This document shows, one piece after another, positions 24,035-32,359 of a stretch of DNA of 64,000 bases. Position 1 is the stretch's first letter. Each line of letters begins with the position of its first letter. A model generated the notes under the pieces. The model was not told the origin of the DNA. It worked only from the letters and a program-made list of their open reading frames with translations, and did no database searches. Made by a program: the position numbers and the translations under genes. This DNA is from Burkholderia territorii (GTDB lineage: Bacteria > Pseudomonadota > Gammaproteobacteria > Burkholderiales > Burkholderiaceae). Location: the NCBI RefSeq assembly GCF_902833055.1, contig NZ_CADFEJ010000005.1:1-64000 (forward strand). The letters are read 5' to 3'.

Positions 24035-24871
24035 TCACGCGCAGATTTCCCACCGGGGATGTTCGCGCGCGCGCCACACGAGCCGCGCGGAATCGATGCA
24101 CTCCCCCGCCTTCATGCGCCGAGCGGTGGACGACAGCTTGAGCGCACCCGCCGAACCGAACCCGAGCGCGCGCTCGAGCAGGATGCGCAGCGACGGCAGC
24201 GGATTGCCGTTCTTCCACGCGAACGCGATGAAGTTGTTGTCGTCGCCGCACGGCACCAGCGTGAATGAATCGTCGAACACCGCGCGCAGTTGCTCGAGAT
24301 GCCGCGGCAACGCCGGATCGTCGTCCATGAAATTGATCGCGAGCACGCCCGTTTCGCTCAGCCGCGCACGGCACGCGTAGAGAAACGCGGTGCCCGTGCA
24401 GCGGCCCGGCATGCCGTCGGCGACGAACGCGTCGTGCAGAATCACGTCCGCCTGCACGTCCGGCCTTTCGACGTAGTCGGCGCCGTCGGCGCAGACCACG
24501 GTGAAGCGCGCGTCGTCTTGCGGAATCCTGAACACGTCGCGCAACGCGATCACGTCCGGGTTGATCTCGATCGCGTCGATCGCCGTGTCGGGCAGGTGCC
24601 GATAGCAATACTTCGCCAGCGATCCGCCGCCGAGCCCGATCATGCAGATACGCGCGGGCGCCGGCTGCAACAGCAGGAAACCCATCATCACGCGCGTGTA
24701 GCCCAGTTCGAGCCTGACCGGATCCTTCAGCGACATGAAGCTCTGCGTGCCGAAGTGGTCGAAGTGCAGCGACACCGCATGCTTCGTCTCGAGCACGAAC
24801 GGACGGCCGTCGTTCAACGGCGCCGCCAGGAATTGCAGGAACGCGTCATACGAAATTCGATCCTCGCTCAT
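24035..24871 (-). CDS. Spermidine-synthase-like protein
   Basis: A 278-residue protein with a Rossmann-type methyltransferase fold. The glycine-rich loop is GLGGGSLAKY (about 78-87), the acidic residue after strand 2 is in AIEINPDVIAL, and the catalytic-loop Asp is in LHDAFVADGMP. These match the spermidine/spermine synthase superfamily (aminopropyl transfer from decarboxylated S-adenosylmethionine). The usual N-terminal sheet is short, so a different substrate is possible. It lies 46 bp downstream of the phnA-like gene. Confidence 0.75.
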   Translation of the reverse strand: MSEDRISYDAFLQFLAAPLNDGRPFVLETKHAVSLHFDHFGTQSFMSLKDPVRLELGYTRVMMGFLLLQPAPARICMIGLGGGSLAKYCYRHLPDTAIDAIEINPDVIALRDVFRIPQDDARFTVVCADGADYVERPDVQADVILHDAFVADGMPGRCTGTAFLYACRARLSETGVLAINFMDDDPALPRHLEQLRAVFDDSFTLVPCGDDNNFIAFAWKNGNPLPSLRILLERALGFGSAGALKLSSTARRMKAGECIDSARLVWRAREHPRWEICA

Positions 24872-24917
24872 GCTCGACGTGCCCGGTTGATCGGAGTGTC
24901 GCTCGTACCGCGTGCGG

Positions 24918-25262
24918 TCATACCTTCTTCAGGTAGCAGGCCTTCAGCATGAAGCCACCCATGTCGGTCTTGCAATCGACTTCGTGATCGCCGCCGACGA
25001 GGCGAATGCTCTTCACCTTGGTGCCCATCTTCAGCGTGATCGACGAACCCTTCACGCGCAAATCCTTGATCAGCACGACCGAGTCGCCGTCCGACAGCAC
25101 GTTGCCGTTCGCGTCCTTGACGACGTCGCCCGCCGGTTCGTCGCCCGCTTCGGCGCCGGCGCCAGCCGACCATTCATGGCCGCAGTCCGCGCACACGGTC
25201 AGCGTGCCATCCGGGTAGGTGTTTTCCATCGCGCATTGCGGGCAGGCGGGGGCGGCGTTCAT
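24918..25262 (-). CDS. PhnA-like zinc-ribbon protein
   Basis: A 114-residue protein with an N-terminal zinc ribbon (C-P-Q-C at about 8-11 and C-A-D-C near 28-31) and the C-terminal SH3-like PhnA domain (VLIKDLRVKGSS, CKTDMGGFMLKACYLKKV). The historical link to phosphonate metabolism is not supported by genetics and its role is unclear. ATG at 25262 with GGAAG upstream is preferred to the ATG at 25274. Confidence 0.88.
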   Translation of the reverse strand: MNAAPACPQCAMENTYPDGTLTVCADCGHEWSAGAGAEAGDEPAGDVVKDANGNVLSDGDSVVLIKDLRVKGSSITLKMGTKVKSIRLVGGDHEVDCKTDMGGFMLKACYLKKV

Positions 25263-25390
25263 TGCAGCTTCCATTCGTTCGGGGTTCGGGTCAATCGATA
25301 AAAAAATGCCGGGCACACGAAAACGTGACCCGGACCGCGCGCGGCACTGCCTCATCGACCCAGCGTCGGACAGCACGACACGCACACGAC

Positions 25391-25431
25391 ATTATAATGC
25401 AATTCACATAATTGCGTGACTGTATTATAAT
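25391..25431 (+). promoter_or_regulatory. Divergent sigma-70 promoter with overlapping operator
   Basis: Rightward: TTCACA (25403-25408), 17-bp spacer, TATAAT (25426-25431), a near-consensus promoter in this GC-rich genome. Leftward: TATAAT (25396-25391) with a poor -35. An inverted repeat GCAATT-N5-AATTGC (25399-25415) covers the rightward -35 and the leftward spacer, so a bound protein could block both promoters. The surrounding 360 bp has no supported gene. Confidence 0.65.
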
Positions 25432-25629
25432 CGTCAACTTTCGATCATTCGCCGGACTTGATGGCGGTTTCGCTGAGGATGTCGACATGTTCGAGATGAA
25501 TGATGCACCGGCGCCTGGCGCACAATGCCCGGCGTCCGATCGGGAAACCGCGGTCGGCGCGGTCCCGCCGTGCTGCCGGCCGGTCGTGGCACGCCCCTCC
25601 GACGACTTTCCCCGAGGCTGATTCGCACC

Positions 25630-25893
25630 GTGGCAACCGTCGTCTACGTTGAAATCGGCCCCGCATGGAACCGCGGCCGTGCGATCGCGTCGCGCGACGC
25701 GATCGTCGCGGCGGCACACCGCTTCGAAAGCGACATCCTGCTGCTCGCCAACGGGCTCAGCGGCAGCGCGAAGGATGCGACGGCCATCGCGGCGCTACGG
25801 ATGCATGGCGGCACGTCGGCGCAGGTGCTCGCCACCGGCCCCGACGAGGACGCCGCGCTCCAGGCGCTGCTGCCGTTGCTGCAGGCGGGCTGA
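25630..25893 (+). CDS. HPr-like protein lacking the phosphorylatable histidine
   Basis: An 87-residue protein whose pattern of strands and helices follows HPr of the phosphotransferase system: VVYVEIGPAWN, helix AIVAAAHRFESDILLLANG, SAKDATAIAAL in place of the regulatory-serine helix, and the C-terminal GPDEDAALQALLPLL. The active-site GLHARPA is replaced by AIASRDA, so the phospho-accepting His is Ala, and the Ser46 region is also changed. It therefore cannot carry phosphate in the usual way. Start taken at GTG 25630; the start and the long leader remain uncertain. Confidence 0.65.
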   Translation: MATVVYVEIGPAWNRGRAIASRDAIVAAAHRFESDILLLANGLSGSAKDATAIAALRMHGGTSAQVLATGPDEDAALQALLPLLQAG

Positions 25894-25958
25894 CCCTGCG
25901 TCGCCCGATCCCACGGCCTCGTGCCGTTCACCCTGAATCACCACTCTCCGAGGAAGCG

Positions 25959-26180
25959 ATGAACGACAACGTCATGTCCAACACCCCCAACCTGTCGGCC
26001 TCCGCGATCTGGGCGCTCGAGCGCCTCGCCGACGTGCGCTACGGTCGCGATGCGCCGGCGCTCGGCTGGTCGGTCGAGCAGGAACTCGTCGGCGCGGGCT
26101 TCGTCAGCCAGGCCGCGAACGGCCGATCCGGCGCGTCGATCACCGCGCACGGGCGCAATTTCCTGAAGAGCCGCAAGTAA
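25959..26180 (+). CDS. Small protein of unknown function, possibly winged-helix
   Basis: A 73-residue protein with a good ribosome binding site (GAGGAA). The segment SASAIWALERLADVR, then WSVEQELVGAGFVSQ and GASITAHGRNFLKSRK, reads like a small winged-helix fold (helix, helix, wing), but no known family was recognised. It lies 65 bp downstream of the HPr-like gene and may share its promoter. Confidence 0.55.
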   Translation: MNDNVMSNTPNLSASAIWALERLADVRYGRDAPALGWSVEQELVGAGFVSQAANGRSGASITAHGRNFLKSRK

Positions 26181-26374
26181 AAACCCCCGGCACTGGCGCG
26201 ATGCCGCCACGCGGCCGCGAGCCCGCGCCGGAACGTCGGGCGACGGCAAGCCGGACGATGCGGTCGCATTCCCCGCTGCAAACGGGGATTTGCGGCCGCG
26301 CCGCGCTTTCCGCGGTATCGTACGGGACCCAAACGGCGCACTGCGCCGCCGTCCATTTCTTCATGGAATGCCTG

Positions 26375-26929
26375 ATGACACTCAGCGCGCTGCCGCCCGT
26401 CACGTCCCCGCCTGTTCTCGACACCCCTCGCCTTATTCTGGAAGGCCATCCGCTCGGCGACTTCGACGCGCTCGCGGCCATGTGGGCCGAGCCTACCGTC
26501 GTCGCGCACATCTTCAACGGCAAGCCGTCGACGCCGCGCGACGCGTGGATGCGGCTGCTCGCCTATCGCGGACTGTGGCCGCTGCTCGGCTACGGCTACT
26601 GGGCGATTCGCGAGAAGGCGTCGGGCCGCTACGTCGGCGATCTCGGTTTCGCCGATTTCCATCGCGCGGTCGAGCCGTCGATTCGCGGCGTGCCGGAGGC
26701 CGGCTGGGCGCTCGCGAGCTGGGCGCACGGCAAGGGCTATGCGAGCGAGGCGTTGTCGCATGCGCTCGGCTGGCTCGACATGCAGCACCGGTTCGAACGC
26801 AGCGTGTGCCTGATCGCCCCGACCAACGTCGCGTCGATCCGCGTCGCGCAGAAGGCCGGGTATGCCGATCCGGTGCCGGTTCGCTTCAACGACGCCGATT
26901 CGCTGCTGTTTTCGCGCGCGTGCCGGTAA
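26375..26929 (+). CDS. GNAT-family N-acetyltransferase, RimJ/RimL-like
   Basis: A 184-residue acetyltransferase. It opens with the RimJ/RimL pattern DTPRLILEGHPLGDFDAL, and the acetyl-CoA-binding loop is in ASWAHGKGYASEAL (about 130-143); the C-terminal NVASIRVAQKAGY motif is typical. Protein or small-molecule amines are possible substrates. The ATG at 26375 (GGA 8-10 nt upstream) is preferred over 26363. Confidence 0.88.
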   Translation: MTLSALPPVTSPPVLDTPRLILEGHPLGDFDALAAMWAEPTVVAHIFNGKPSTPRDAWMRLLAYRGLWPLLGYGYWAIREKASGRYVGDLGFADFHRAVEPSIRGVPEAGWALASWAHGKGYASEALSHALGWLDMQHRFERSVCLIAPTNVASIRVAQKAGYADPVPVRFNDADSLLFSRACR

Positions 26930-26962
26930 GCGCGACCTCCCGCACTCGCCGCGTCGTCGCGG

Positions 26963-28636
26963 CTAAGGTGCGGGGAAGGTCTGCGGCGGCGGCGACGTGG
27001 CACCGACCGTAGCCGCGCCCGGCGCCGGGCCGCTCGTCTGCCAGCCGCCGCCCAGCGCCTTGTACAGCGCGACCAGATCGGTGGTCGTCTGCAACGCGCC
27101 CTGCACCGCCTGCTGCCGCCCCTCCGACCATTGCCGCTCGGCGTCGAGGACGTCGAGAAACGGCGACAACCCTTTCCGGTAACGATCGCGCGCGAGGTCC
27201 AGCGCGCCGCGCTCGGCCTTCACCGCATCGTCGAGCGCCGCCGCGCGCGTCTGGTCGGTGCGATAGACGGCCAGCGCATTGTCGACGTCGCGCAGTGCGA
27301 CGAGCACCGCCTGCCGGTAGGCAAGCGCCGCTTCGGCCTGCCGCGCCTGCGACAGCCGCAGGTTCGACACCAGTTGCCCGCCCGAAAAAATCGGCAGCGA
27401 CACGGCAGGCCCGAACGCATAGAACAGATGAGACCAGTGTGCGAGTTCGCGAACGTGCGACGCGCGCAGGCCGACCTGCCCAGTCAGCGAGATGTCCGGA
27501 TAAAACTGCGCGACGGCGACGCCGACATCGGCGGTCGCAGCATGCAGATCGGCCTCCGCGCGGCGAATATCGGGCCGCCGGCGCGCGAGCGTCGACGGCA
27601 GTCCGACGGGCACGGCAGGCGGCACGGCCGGCAATGCGCGCGGCACGTCGAGCCAGTCGTCGAGCGCACCCGGCGGCCCTCCGACCAGATAAGCGAGGCC
27701 ATTGCGCAGCAGTGCGATCTGCTGGTCGAACTGCGGCAGCTGCGCGCGGATCTGCGCGAGCCGCGCGTCGGCGCTGCGTACGTCGAGGTCGCTTGCAAGA
27801 CCGTGCGCGGCCTGCTCGCGCGTGAGATCGAGCAAATCGCGTTGCGCGCGCTGGAGCTCGTCGGCGAGCGCGCGCTGCGCTTCGGCGCCGCGCAGCTGCA
27901 GATAGGTCTGCGCGACTTCGGCCTCGAGCGACAGCAGTGCGTCGTCACGGCTCGCGACCGCGGCGCTTGCCTGCGCGCCGGCCGATTCGACCGCGCGGCG
28001 CACGCGCCCGAACAGGTCGAGTTCCCACGATGCGTCGAATCCGGCCTGCCACAAGTTGACCGGCGCCTCGAGCGCATCGATCGCACCGCGAGCGCCCTGC
28101 TGCACGCTCGCGCCGGTGCCCGGCCCGTAGCGGTCGAGCGGCGAGCCCGGCGCGCCGAGCCGGTCCACGCGCTGGTCGATTCCCTGCTCCTCGATGATGC
28201 CTTTGAGGCCCAACTGCTCGCGCTGGTAGCTCGCGCTCGCGCGCACGTTGGGCAAGCCCTGCGCGGCGGCCGCGCGCACCTGCGCGCGTGCCTGCGCGAT
28301 GCGCAGCACGGCGGCCTGCACGTCGAGGTTGTCGTGTGCGGCACGTTCGACGAGCCGGTCGAGCAGCGGGTCGCCGAACGCCCGCCACCAGCGTGGGTCG
28401 GGATCGGCACTGGTCACCGGCGACGACGGCGCGGCGGCACCGGGCGCCGATGCCGCCGATGCCGCAGCCGGCGCCTGCAGGTCATGCCAGTTCGCCGGCA
28501 CTTCCGCCTGCGGCGGCTTGAAATCCGGCCCGACCGTGCAGCCCGCGAGCGCCATGCACACCGCAAGCGTCGCGGCGAGACCGCGTGCTTGCCGCGCATG
28601 CGTGCGGCGCGCGCCGCGTTGTGGATGCCGAGTCAT
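26963..28636 (-). CDS. RND/MFS outer-membrane efflux lipoprotein, NodT family
   Basis: A 557-residue TolC-like channel with a lipoprotein signal ending LAGCTVGPDF, the standard NodT start. Two repeated halves of coiled-coil helices follow (AVLRIAQARAQVRAAAAQGLPN and the second copy around LHAATADVGVAVAQFYPD). An Ala/Ser-rich linker near residues 55-75 and a longer-than-usual C-terminal tail account for its size. It starts 2 bp after the MFS gene and completes a tripartite pump. Confidence 0.92.
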   Translation of the reverse strand: MTRHPQRGARRTHARQARGLAATLAVCMALAGCTVGPDFKPPQAEVPANWHDLQAPAAASAASAPGAAAPSSPVTSADPDPRWWRAFGDPLLDRLVERAAHDNLDVQAAVLRIAQARAQVRAAAAQGLPNVRASASYQREQLGLKGIIEEQGIDQRVDRLGAPGSPLDRYGPGTGASVQQGARGAIDALEAPVNLWQAGFDASWELDLFGRVRRAVESAGAQASAAVASRDDALLSLEAEVAQTYLQLRGAEAQRALADELQRAQRDLLDLTREQAAHGLASDLDVRSADARLAQIRAQLPQFDQQIALLRNGLAYLVGGPPGALDDWLDVPRALPAVPPAVPVGLPSTLARRRPDIRRAEADLHAATADVGVAVAQFYPDISLTGQVGLRASHVRELAHWSHLFYAFGPAVSLPIFSGGQLVSNLRLSQARQAEAALAYRQAVLVALRDVDNALAVYRTDQTRAAALDDAVKAERGALDLARDRYRKGLSPFLDVLDAERQWSEGRQQAVQGALQTTTDLVALYKALGGGWQTSGPAPGAATVGATSPPPQTFPAP

Positions 28637-28638
28637 CG

Positions 28639-30234
28639 TCAATGCCCTCCCGCGCCGCGTGCGGCCTTCACAGGCGAGAACAGGAACGTCAGCGGAATGC
28701 TGAACGCGCAGAACACCGCGAGGATCGCGAACACGTCGATATACGCGAGGATCGTCGCCTGCGAGATGAACGTCTCGTACAACCGGCCGGTGGCGGTCTG
28801 GAGCGCGGCCGGCGGCGGCGCGCCGGACAGCGCGCCGATCGTGCGGGCATTTTCTTGCAGCGCCTCCTGAAAGTTCTGCGACAGCGGCGACATGTGCGTG
28901 GACAGATGCGCGAGGCGCGCCTGCGTGCGCTCGCGGATCAGCGCGGTCGACACCGAGATGCCGATCGAGCCCGCGACGTTGCGGAACATCGTGAACAGCG
29001 CGGACGCGTCGTCGTTGAGCCGCTGCGGCACGGTCAGATACGCGAGCGTCGTGATCGGCACGAACATGAAGCCGATCGCGAGCGACTGCGCGCAGCGGAT
29101 CATCACCAGGTGCTTGTAGTCGATGTCCGGCACCAGCATCCGCGAATAGATCAGCGCGCCCGCCAGCAGCACGAATCCGAAGCCGACCAGATAGCGCGTC
29201 TGCACGTGCGGCATCAGGCGGCTCACGATCGGGATTTCCATCGTGATCAGCAGCGCGCCGGGCGACAACACGAGGCCCGCGAGCGTGGCCGTGTAGCCGA
29301 GGTGCTGCTGCGCCAGCTGCGGCACGATCACCGCACTGCCGTACAGCACGGCCGCGAACGTCGCGATCGTCACGCAACCGAGTGCGAAGTTGCGGTCGCG
29401 CAGGCACGACAGGTCGACGACCGGTTTCCTCGTGTGCAGCAGCCACATCGTCGCGCCGATCAACCCGAGCGCGGACAGCGCGGCGAAGATGCGGATGAAG
29501 TTGGAGCCGAACCAGTCGGCGTCCTCGCCGCGATCGAGCATGACCTGCAGGCAGCCGAGCCCGATCGCGATCAGCCCGATGCCGATGTAGTCGACCGAGA
29601 TTCCCCGCTGGGCGCCGCGCCGCCGCGGCGGATCCTCGACGAGCTGCATCACCGCGAGCACGGTCAGCGCGCCGATCGGCACGTTGAGCAGGAACACCCA
29701 GCGCCACGAGAAATGATCGGTGATCCAGCCGCCGAGCGTCGGCCCGAGCACCGGTGCGACGACGATCGCGATCGCCGAGATCGAGAACGCGCGGTTTCGC
29801 TGTTCGGGAGGAAACGTGTCGAGGATGATCGATTGCTGGTTCGGCTGCAGCCCGCCGCCGAACAGCCCCTGAAGCACGCGGAACACGATCAGTTCGCCGA
29901 GATTGGTCGCGACGCCGCACAGGAACGAGCAAACGGTGAACGCGGCGATGCACAGCACGAAGTATCGCTTGCGGCCGAGCAGGCGGCCCAGGAAGCCCGA
30001 AATCGGCAGCACGATCCCGTTCGCGACGAGATATGACGTGAGCGTCCAGGTCGCCTCGTCATAGCTCGCCGACATCGTGCCCGCGATATGCGGCAGCGCG
30101 ACGTTCACGATCGTCGTGTCGAGCACCTCCATGAACGCGGCGAGCGTGACGACGATCGCGATGATCCACGGGTTCGCGGCCGGCCGCCATGCGCCGCTGC
30201 CGGACGATGCGTGCCGGTCGGGCGGCCGATTCAT
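28639..30234 (-). CDS. DHA2 family MFS efflux permease, EmrB-like
   Basis: A 531-residue drug:H+ antiporter with 14 predicted membrane helices. Motif D1 is visible (LDTTIVNVALP) and motif A-like GFLGRLLGRKRYF follows helix 2; motif C is in APVLGPTLGGWI. With the HlyD-type adaptor and the NodT channel it would expel drugs or organic acids across both membranes. Substrate cannot be read from sequence. ATG at 30234. Confidence 0.92.
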   Translation of the reverse strand: MNRPPDRHASSGSGAWRPAANPWIIAIVVTLAAFMEVLDTTIVNVALPHIAGTMSASYDEATWTLTSYLVANGIVLPISGFLGRLLGRKRYFVLCIAAFTVCSFLCGVATNLGELIVFRVLQGLFGGGLQPNQQSIILDTFPPEQRNRAFSISAIAIVVAPVLGPTLGGWITDHFSWRWVFLLNVPIGALTVLAVMQLVEDPPRRRGAQRGISVDYIGIGLIAIGLGCLQVMLDRGEDADWFGSNFIRIFAALSALGLIGATMWLLHTRKPVVDLSCLRDRNFALGCVTIATFAAVLYGSAVIVPQLAQQHLGYTATLAGLVLSPGALLITMEIPIVSRLMPHVQTRYLVGFGFVLLAGALIYSRMLVPDIDYKHLVMIRCAQSLAIGFMFVPITTLAYLTVPQRLNDDASALFTMFRNVAGSIGISVSTALIRERTQARLAHLSTHMSPLSQNFQEALQENARTIGALSGAPPPAALQTATGRLYETFISQATILAYIDVFAILAVFCAFSIPLTFLFSPVKAARGAGGH

Positions 30235-30298
30235 CGGCGCGCTCCGTGTGACGACGCGGGCTGACGGATGTCGGGCATCGGATCGCTCCGGTGATCGG

Positions 30299-31696
30299 TC
30301 ATTTCAGATGCACGGTCGGTTCGACCGACAAGCCGAGACCGAGCGGCGGATTGTTCGGCAACGCGCCGTCGAGCACGATCTTGACGGGCACGCGCTGCAC
30401 GATCTTCACGAAGTTGCCGGTCGCGTTCTCGGGCGGGAATGCGGAGAAACGCGCGCCGCTGCCGAGCTGGATGCTGTCGACGTGGCCGTGCAGGTCGAGA
30501 TCGGGATATGCGTCGACCGACACGTCGACGCGATCGCCGATACGCATCCGTTCCAGTTGCGACTCCTTGAAGTTCGCGGTGATCCATACACGCGGGGTGA
30601 CGATCGAGAAGATCGACGCGCCCGCCTGCAGGTAGGAACCCAGCTGCACGTTCCTGCGCGTGACCCAGCCGTCCGACGAGGCACGCAGTTCGCAGTACGA
30701 CAGATTCAGGTTGGCCGTATCGAGTTGCGCACGCGCCTGCAGCACCTGCTGGCGACGCTCCTCGACGGCGGTTTCGGCCTGCCGGATCTGCTGCGGCACC
30801 AGGCTCGCGGTACGCGCCTGCGCCTGGGCCATCGCGACGTTCGCATCGGCGCTCGCACGCTGTGCGTCGGCCGCGTCGATCGCCTGCTGCGACGTCGCGC
30901 GCGCATCTACCGCGCGCTGCCGCTCCTGCGCGGCGAGCGCCTGACGGTACGCGGCTTCCGCCGACTCGATCTGCGCGCGCGCCTGCCGGTACTGCGCCGG
31001 ATACTGCACGCGCGCGATGTCGAGCTGCACGCGCGCCGCGTCGAGCTGCGCCTGCGCGAGGCCGAGTTGCGCGCGTGCCGCATCGACCTGCGCGCGGTAG
31101 TCGCGCGGATCGATCTCGACGAGCACGTCGCCGCGATGCACGAACGTGTTATCGTCGACGGCGAGCCGTGTCACGTAGCCGGACACGTGCGGCGCGACGG
31201 CCACCGCGTTGCCGTCGGTGTACGCATCGTCGGTGCTTTCCTGATCGCGCGTCATGAGCCACCAAACGAGCCCCGCGATCAGCAGCACGAGCAACACCGC
31301 GCCGAGAATGATCAACGGCTTCTTGCCGGGCCGCTTGCGTTCGCCTTCGCCGTCGTCGCCATCGCCGCCCGTGCGGCCGCCGCGATCGTCGTGCGGATGG
31401 CCATCGCCTCCGCCACCGCCGGGCGCGTCGGTGTCGCGGTCGTCGTGGCGGCGTTGTCCGGTGCTGCCGCCGCTGCCGCTGTCGGCGCCGCCATCGCCCG
31501 CGCGGGCGACCGCCGTTGGCGGCGCAAGCCCGAGCGGCACGACGGCTGCGGGAAATGCCGGTTCCGCGCGTGCCGGGAAGAAGACGAAGTCGACGTTCCG
31601 CGCCTGCGCGCCGCGCCGCTCGGGCGTGAACGCGCGCGGGAGCGGCACGCGCCATCGCTCACGAACGGACAACGGGAACAGGGTCGCATCGGACAT
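30299..31696 (-). CDS. HlyD/EmrA family membrane-fusion protein
   Basis: A 465-residue adaptor: membrane helix at about 128-148 (LIILGAVLLVLLIAGLVWWL), then the barrel-lipoyl half motif (AVAPHVSGYVTRLAVDDN), a long alanine/glutamine-rich coiled-coil hairpin, the second lipoyl half and the C-terminal beta-barrel (VWITANFKESQL). The 127 residues before the helix are exceptional: Gly/Asp/Arg-rich and probably disordered, where EmrA proteins usually have 15-30. Start ATG 31696 has GGGAGAA upstream; a later non-ATG start cannot be excluded. First gene of the pump operon. Confidence 0.88.
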   Translation of the reverse strand: MSDATLFPLSVRERWRVPLPRAFTPERRGAQARNVDFVFFPARAEPAFPAAVVPLGLAPPTAVARAGDGGADSGSGGSTGQRRHDDRDTDAPGGGGGDGHPHDDRGGRTGGDGDDGEGERKRPGKKPLIILGAVLLVLLIAGLVWWLMTRDQESTDDAYTDGNAVAVAPHVSGYVTRLAVDDNTFVHRGDVLVEIDPRDYRAQVDAARAQLGLAQAQLDAARVQLDIARVQYPAQYRQARAQIESAEAAYRQALAAQERQRAVDARATSQQAIDAADAQRASADANVAMAQAQARTASLVPQQIRQAETAVEERRQQVLQARAQLDTANLNLSYCELRASSDGWVTRRNVQLGSYLQAGASIFSIVTPRVWITANFKESQLERMRIGDRVDVSVDAYPDLDLHGHVDSIQLGSGARFSAFPPENATGNFVKIVQRVPVKIVLDGALPNNPPLGLGLSVEPTVHLK

Positions 31697-31872
31697 CGAA
31701 GATTCTCCCGGGCATGGACCGCGTGCGCCATTGCACGCGCCGGCCTCGGGCGGGCGAGCAAGCAAACGCCGCGCCCGGACGGCAGGTCGTCGCGCGAGTC
31801 GCGGCCGCATGCAGCGGCACGCACGATGCGCCGCGCATGCGCGCCCCCTCATCACGACAGGACACCGGCCCG

Positions 31873-32112
31873 ATGACACGTTCCACTTCGCTCGACACCG
31901 ATTCGCAAGGACAGGACCGCGGCGACAGCACCCCCGGCCCCGAAGGCAAGCGTCGCGGCACGGATACGCCGCCGCCGCGCAGCGCGCACGATCCGGCCGA
32001 AGGCAAGCAGCGGACGCCCGACGGCCGCGAACCGTCGCAGCGCTCCGACACGCCGCATCATCGCTCGTCGCGGGATGGCACGCCGACGAGCACGAGCCCG
32101 GCTCGCCGATAA
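31873..32112 (+). CDS. Possible small hydrophilic protein
   Basis: A 79-residue reading frame, divergent from the efflux operon, coding for a Ser/Thr/Pro/Arg-rich and probably disordered product (TRSTSLDTDSQGQDRGDS). Codon use is compatible with a gene but the ribosome binding site is weak and no family was recognised. It may be a conserved Burkholderia small protein or a chance frame. Confidence 0.35.
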   Translation: MTRSTSLDTDSQGQDRGDSTPGPEGKRRGTDTPPPRSAHDPAEGKQRTPDGREPSQRSDTPHHRSSRDGTPTSTSPARR

Positions 32113-32133
32113 CGATCGCGTGGGTGCCCGGCA

Positions 32134-32157
32134 GAAATGACAACGCGTTGAAAAATC
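32134..32157 (+). promoter_or_regulatory. 24-bp motif, copy 1 (upstream of Mn catalase)
   Basis: GAAATGACAA-CGCG-TTGAAAAATC. The core CAACGCGTTG is a perfect palindrome. The same 24-bp element with only the four central bases changed occurs at 44461-44484. It lies 203 bp before the catalase ATG in a 250-bp gap that has no other gene. Confidence 0.5.
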
Positions 32158-32359
32158 GCGGACGGGTGCATCGCATCCAGGCATCGCCGATGCGCGGCCG
32201 ATACCCGCCTGCCGATGCACGCGGACGCAGCCCCGTTGCCCGCAGCGCGGCGCGGTGCGGACGGGATCGCGTATCCGCCACGCGCCACGCCGTCACTATG
32301 GGCGCGCGCCGTGCTCCGCCTGCGTCGCAGGTGCCGTCCACTTCTTCAACGGAGGATTC

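Noticed and set aside
25412..25621. A 69-residue open frame between the divergent promoter and the HPr-like gene
   Set aside because: It would start at a TTG inside the promoter and has no recognisable features; the stretch is better read as a leader.
26963..29953. A single 996-residue product joining the NodT channel with sequence antisense in frame to the MFS gene
   Set aside because: The lipoprotein signal at 28636 marks the true start; the upstream part is a frame-shifted reading of the MFS gene.
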